Source of the DNA: Nocardioidaceae bacterium
GTDB taxonomy: Bacteria > Actinomycetota > Actinomycetes > Propionibacteriales > Nocardioidaceae
DNA length: 23,197 nt
NCBI GenBank assembly: GCA_020438665.1
Contig: JAGQUE010000147.1
Coordinates: 1-23,197 of the forward strand
Reading direction: 5' to 3'
The translations under genes were made by a program, and so were the position numbers. Shown one piece after another: positions 22,391-23,197 of the stretch. The notes under the pieces were generated by a model. It made no database searches, was not told the origin of the DNA, and saw nothing but the letters and a program-made list of their open reading frames with translations. Every line of letters begins with the position of its first letter. Positions within the stretch are counted from its first letter, which is position 1.

Positions 22391-23197
22391 ATGTTGATCC
22401 AGTTCATCGACGGTCTCTACATCATCGCCGGCATCATGTTCATCTTGTCGCTGGCCGGCCTCTCGCGGCCCACGACCGCGCGGATGGGCACCCTGACCGG
22501 CATGGCCGGCATGGTCCTCGCCCTCGCGGCCACCATCACCCACTCGCTCTATCTCTCGGCCAACGTGCCCGACCGCCGCTCGGTGCTGGTCACCCTGCTG
22601 CTGATCGTGGTCGTCCTCGCCATCGGCGCCGCGATCGGCACCCCGGTCGCCCGCAAGGTCGAGATGACCCAGATGCCCGAGCTGATCGCGGCGTTCCACT
22701 CGTTCGTCGGCATGGCCGCCGTGCTCGTGGGGTTCAACTCCTTCATCGCCCCCGACGGCGAGGGCGGCGCTGTCCACCTCGTCGAGGTCTGCCTGGGGGT
22801 GCTCATCGGCGCGTTCACCTTCACCGGCTCGGTGATCGCCTACCTCAAGCTGTCAGCCAAGATGAAGTCCGCGCCGCTGGTGCTGCCGGCCCGCAACGTC
22901 CTCAACATCCTCGGGTTCGCGGCGTTCTTCGCGCTGATGATCTGGCTGGTCGTCGTCGACGACAACGGCGGTCTCGGGCTCACCCTGCTGCTGATCATGG
23001 CCGCGCTCGGGTTCCTGCTCGGCTTCCACATGGTCGCGGCCATCGGTGGCGGCGACATGCCGGTCGTGGTCTCGATGCTCAACAGCTATAGCGGCTGGGC
23101 GGCGGCGGCCGCCGGCTTCATGCTCGGCAACTCGCTGCTCATCATCACCGGGTCGCTGGTCGGCTCCTCCGGTGCGATCCTGTCCTACATCATGTGC
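22391..23197 (+). CDS. pntB: NAD(P) transhydrogenase subunit beta, partial (first 269 residues)
   Basis: Runs off the right edge. Eight or so hydrophobic segments are visible, beginning MLIQFIDGLYIIAGIMFILSLAGLS. KVEMTQMPELIAAFHSFVGMAAVLVGFNSF (about residues 89-118) contains the conserved membrane His of the proton channel. The GGGDMPVVVSMLNSYSGWAAAAAGFMLGN block and GSLVGSSGAILSYIMC are PntB hallmarks leading into the NADP(H)-binding domain III, which lies outside the window. The start is 1 bp after the pntA stop, with GGAGG in the last codons of pntA as its ribosome site. Confidence 0.96.
   Translation, partial: MLIQFIDGLYIIAGIMFILSLAGLSRPTTARMGTLTGMAGMVLALAATITHSLYLSANVPDRRSVLVTLLLIVVVLAIGAAIGTPVARKVEMTQMPELIAAFHSFVGMAAVLVGFNSFIAPDGEGGAVHLVEVCLGVLIGAFTFTGSVIAYLKLSAKMKSAPLVLPARNVLNILGFAAFFALMIWLVVVDDNGGLGLTLLLIMAALGFLLGFHMVAAIGGGDMPVVVSMLNSYSGWAAAAAGFMLGNSLLIITGSLVGSSGAILSYIMC

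Overview
The window is GC-rich, densely coded actinobacterial chromosome. GC-rich third positions, GTG starts, 4-bp stop/start overlaps, leaderless -10 elements 6-7 nt before start codons, a tadA plus tadA-associated gene pair and a VapB-like plus LytR_C gene pair all point to Actinomycetota. My best guess is a member of the Propionibacteriales close to Nocardioides; this rests on gene content and style, not on a marker gene.

Layout. 1-271 (-): start of a HerA-like ATPase, cut by the window edge. 272-425: divergent promoter region with four 12-bp tandem repeats. 426-1240 (+): small VapB-like protein overlapping a membrane-anchored LytR_C protein. 1270-2784 (-): CPA-type K+/H+ antiporter with a C-terminal RCK-like domain, divergent from a PLP aminotransferase (2861-4057, +). 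4158-9665 (+): two consecutive copies of a three-gene cassette (WXG100-like protein, EspG-like protein, large helical plus alpha/beta-hydrolase protein), separated by a strong hairpin and a new promoter. 13827-9694 (-): four genes chained by 4-bp overlaps (MGDG-synthase/MurG-like glycosyltransferase, NodB deacetylase, MoxR ATPase, CoxE-like VWA protein). 13957-15519 (+): divergent GT-C type membrane glycosyltransferase. Then a PNPOx-fold flavoprotein (+), the biotin transporter BioY (-), an unrecognised protein (-), tRNA-Ser(CGA) (-), tadA (-), a tadA-associated protein (-), upp (+), a type Ic aspartate aminotransferase (+), and pntA plus the first 269 codons of pntB (+).

How the genes fit together. 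Most are housekeeping or metabolic: nucleobase salvage (upp), tRNA editing (tadA), NADPH supply (pntAB), biotin uptake (bioY), ion homeostasis and amino-acid metabolism. The accessory part is the duplicated cassette at 4158-9665. It looks like an orphan type VII (ESX)-related substrate/chaperone module with no ESX machinery in view. The hydrolase of copy 1 has an intact GHSQGG nucleophile elbow and a plausible Ser-Asp-His triad; in copy 2 the serine is alanine and the histidine region is gone, so an active enzyme and a probable pseudoenzyme lie side by side. A second point of interest is the divergent region at 13828-13956, where two 11-bp repeats resembling a PhoP box lie upstream of the glycolipid-type glycosyltransferase operon.
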